Positions 5,200 through 6,498 of a DNA stretch of 6,498 nucleotides are shown here, one piece after another. Made by a program: the position numbers and the translations under genes. Source of the stretch: Candidatus Shapirobacteria bacterium (GTDB lineage: Bacteria; Patescibacteriota; Microgenomatia; UBA12405); assembly GCA_018500045.2 (NCBI GenBank), contig JAHBAQ020000025.1:1-6498 (forward strand), in the 5' to 3' direction. Every line of letters starts with the position of its first letter. Positions within the stretch are counted from its first letter, which is position 1. The notes under the pieces were generated by a model. The model worked only from the letters and a program-made list of their open reading frames with translations. It did not search any database and was not told the origin of the DNA.

Positions 5200-6360
5200 A
5201 TGAATTACGATTTAGTTATTGTAGGATCTGGCTTATTCGGAGCGACGATTGCTCAAAAAATGGCTACAGAATTTGATAAAAAAGTTTTAATTATTGAAAA
5301 AAGAAATCATATTGGAGGCAATTGTTATTCGTATTTTGACCGGAAAACAAATATTGAAATACATAAATATGGATTACATATGTTTCATATCTACTCTGAT
5401 AAAGTTTGGGAATATATTAAACAATTTACAAAAATAATAGATTACACACATTATGTATATACAACTCATTTTATGCCTGATACGAAACGTGAAGAAGTTT
5501 TTCATATGCCCATCAATCTACATACAATAGAGCAATTTTATCGCAAAAAAATGACGCCAGATGAAGCTAAAAAAATAATTCAAAAGTTTAATAAAAATAT
5601 TTCTAAAAATTCTAATTTAGAAGAAAAAGGTATTTCTATGGTTGGTAAAGATTTATTTAATGCATTTTTTCGCGACTATACAAAAAAACAATGGGGTGGT
5701 ATTCCAGCCAGTAAATTACCAGCTGATATTATAGTCAGGCTACCTATTAGGTATGATTATGAACCACGTTTATTTCCCGATAAAAAACAAGGGTTACCCG
5801 ATAAAGGATTTTTGGACTTCTTCCAAAATATGCTAACACATAAAAATATTGAAATTAAAGTTAATACGAATTTTAACGATATTAAAAAAAGTATTAAAAA
5901 AGTCCCAATCATTTTTACTGGGCCAATTGACTCATATTTTAATTACAAATTAGGTAGGCTGGGCTGGAGATCGCTTGCTTTTAAAAAAGAGGTTATTAAC
6001 CTTGCAGACTTCCAAGGATGTACACAAATGAACTTTCCCGATGAAAATATCCCTTGGCTTAGAATCGTAGAATATAAACATTTTCGTCCAGATAGAAAAA
6101 ATTTTAGTAAAAAAAAGACAGTTATCGTCAAAGAGTTTTCGACCGTATTTAAACCAAAAAAAAATGACCCATACTACCCAATTAACACACTAAAAGACAA
6201 AAAGATTCTAAAAGGTTATGAAAAATTAGCTCAAAAAGAATTTAAAGAAAGAAAAGTTTTATTTGGAGGAAGATTAGGAGAATATAAATATTATGATATG
6301 GAAAATACAATCCTATCAGCGTTTAAAATGGTCGATAAAATAGTAGAAACATTTTTCTAA
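5200..6360 (+). CDS. glf: UDP-galactopyranose mutase
   Basis: This flavoenzyme interconverts UDP-galactopyranose and UDP-galactofuranose in the cytoplasm, supplying Galf for surface glycans. At 386 residues it is full length (E. coli Glf is about 367). The FAD-binding GSGLFG is at 9-14 with Glu33 at the end of the second strand, followed by IGGNCY (38-43) and the flavin-contacting GLHMFH (58-63). MPINLHTI (103-110) and YTKKQWGG (160-167, active-site Trp165) follow, then the conserved Arg180, DPYYPIN (323-329) and GGRLGEYKYYDM (356-367). Tyr364 and Asp366 correspond to E. coli Tyr346 and Asp348. The start is fixed by the FAD motif and by an in-frame TGA at 5185. It has no usable Shine-Dalgarno and seems to stand alone on this strand, with its own promoter. 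It ends 20 nt from the stop of a convergent partial gene. Confidence 0.95.
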   Translation: MNYDLVIVGSGLFGATIAQKMATEFDKKVLIIEKRNHIGGNCYSYFDRKTNIEIHKYGLHMFHIYSDKVWEYIKQFTKIIDYTHYVYTTHFMPDTKREEVFHMPINLHTIEQFYRKKMTPDEAKKIIQKFNKNISKNSNLEEKGISMVGKDLFNAFFRDYTKKQWGGIPASKLPADIIVRLPIRYDYEPRLFPDKKQGLPDKGFLDFFQNMLTHKNIEIKVNTNFNDIKKSIKKVPIIFTGPIDSYFNYKLGRLGWRSLAFKKEVINLADFQGCTQMNFPDENIPWLRIVEYKHFRPDRKNFSKKKTVIVKEFSTVFKPKKNDPYYPINTLKDKKILKGYEKLAQKEFKERKVLFGGRLGEYKYYDMENTILSAFKMVDKIVETFF

Positions 6361-6380
6361 GCCAAAAAATGTCTAATTTC

Positions 6381-6479
6381 TTATATTGATTTAATAAAAC
6401 TATTGATTTTATTTGACCAGGTTGTAAAATTACATTCTTTTTCAATTAAATCAATACCATCCTTTAAGCGATTATAATT
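6381..6479 (-). CDS. C-terminal tail of an unidentified protein (possibly a GT4 glycosyltransferase), cut off by the sequence end
   Basis: On the minus strand an open frame enters from the right edge and ends with TAA at 6381-6383, giving 32 residues (NYNRLKDGIDLIEKE, then CNFTTWSNKINSFIKSI). An amphipathic helix, then F/W-x-x-W-x-x-K and a short hydrophobic end, is typical of the extreme C terminus of GT4-type glycosyltransferases, which would suit the cluster, but the piece is too short to name. Evidence that it is real: codon content matches its neighbours, the frame has no stop, and the stop falls 20 nt from the glf stop in the compact style of the window. The frame crosses into adapter at 6480, so upstream residues are not genomic. 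Confidence 0.45.
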   Translation of the reverse strand, partial: NYNRLKDGIDLIEKECNFTTWSNKINSFIKSI

Positions 6480-6498
6480 CTGTCTCTTATACACATCT
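6480..6498. other. Synthetic Tn5 mosaic end (Nextera adapter) left on the sequence end
   Basis: The last 19 bases, CTGTCTCTTATACACATCT, are exactly the engineered Tn5 mosaic end used in transposase-based library preparation. Natural IS50 outer and inner ends differ from this hybrid. Genomic sequence therefore ends at about 6479, and nothing in these bases should be read as biology. Confidence 0.98.

Noticed and set aside
5943..6131. Open frame of 62 codons on the minus strand inside glf
   Set aside because: It is antisense to conserved glf sequence and has no motif of its own.
6480..6498. Natural Tn5/IS50 insertion end
   Set aside because: The 19-mer is the synthetic hybrid mosaic end, it sits at the very end of the sequence, and no transposase or target duplication is visible.
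1..6498. tRNA, rRNA, CRISPR arrays, insertion sequences
   Set aside because: I looked on both strands; the window is almost fully coding and shows no cloverleaf, direct-repeat array or transposase.

Overview
This is a low-G+C bacterial fragment holding part of a surface-polysaccharide (capsule, O-antigen or exopolysaccharide) gene cluster. Nearly every gene makes, modifies or transfers sugars: a GT8 glycosyltransferase (5' truncated), a CatB-type O-acetyltransferase, two GT2 glycosyltransferases, a DUF2304 membrane protein, the UDP-GlcNAc-consuming pair CapE/CapF, and UDP-galactopyranose mutase. Strong A+T bias, very compact coding (ATGA and 17-nt overlaps) and a possibly leaderless gene fit several AT-rich groups, including Patescibacteria/CPR. 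The sequence alone does not settle the taxon. UGA works as a normal stop.

Layout: bases 1-1139 hold a rightward pair (GT8 tail, then O-acetyltransferase, joined by an ATGA overlap). It collides tail to tail, with an 11-nt overlap, with a leftward five-gene unit that reads from 4998 down to 1129: DPM1-like GT2, DUF2304, capE-like, capF-like, WbbL-like GT2. A 201-bp divergent intergenic region (4999-5199) separates that unit from a rightward glf gene. It holds a perfect 11-bp-arm palindrome and a candidate extended -10 promoter whose start point would coincide with the glf start codon. After glf, a short leftward frame (6381-6479) is the C-terminal tail of another protein. The last 19 bases are the synthetic Tn5/Nextera mosaic end, so the right edge is a sequencing artefact.

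How the genes may work together: CapE converts UDP-GlcNAc to a 5-inverted 4-keto-6-deoxy sugar and the CapF-like protein reduces it. In the classical route a third enzyme (CapG/FnlC/WbjD) then gives UDP-L-FucNAc. Here the CapF-like protein stops exactly at the end of its reductase domain, the C-terminal cupin domain is gone, and the C2-epimerase gene is not the next gene. The final sugar may therefore not be L-FucNAc. Glf supplies UDP-galactofuranose, the GT2/GT8 enzymes would assemble the repeat unit, and the CatB-type enzyme would acetylate it. The DPM1-like GT2 with DUF2304 resembles a polyprenyl-phosphate sugar synthase with a small membrane partner.

The most notable points are the single-domain CapF, the regulatory-looking region before glf, and the adapter at the right end. 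No wholly new system is evident.
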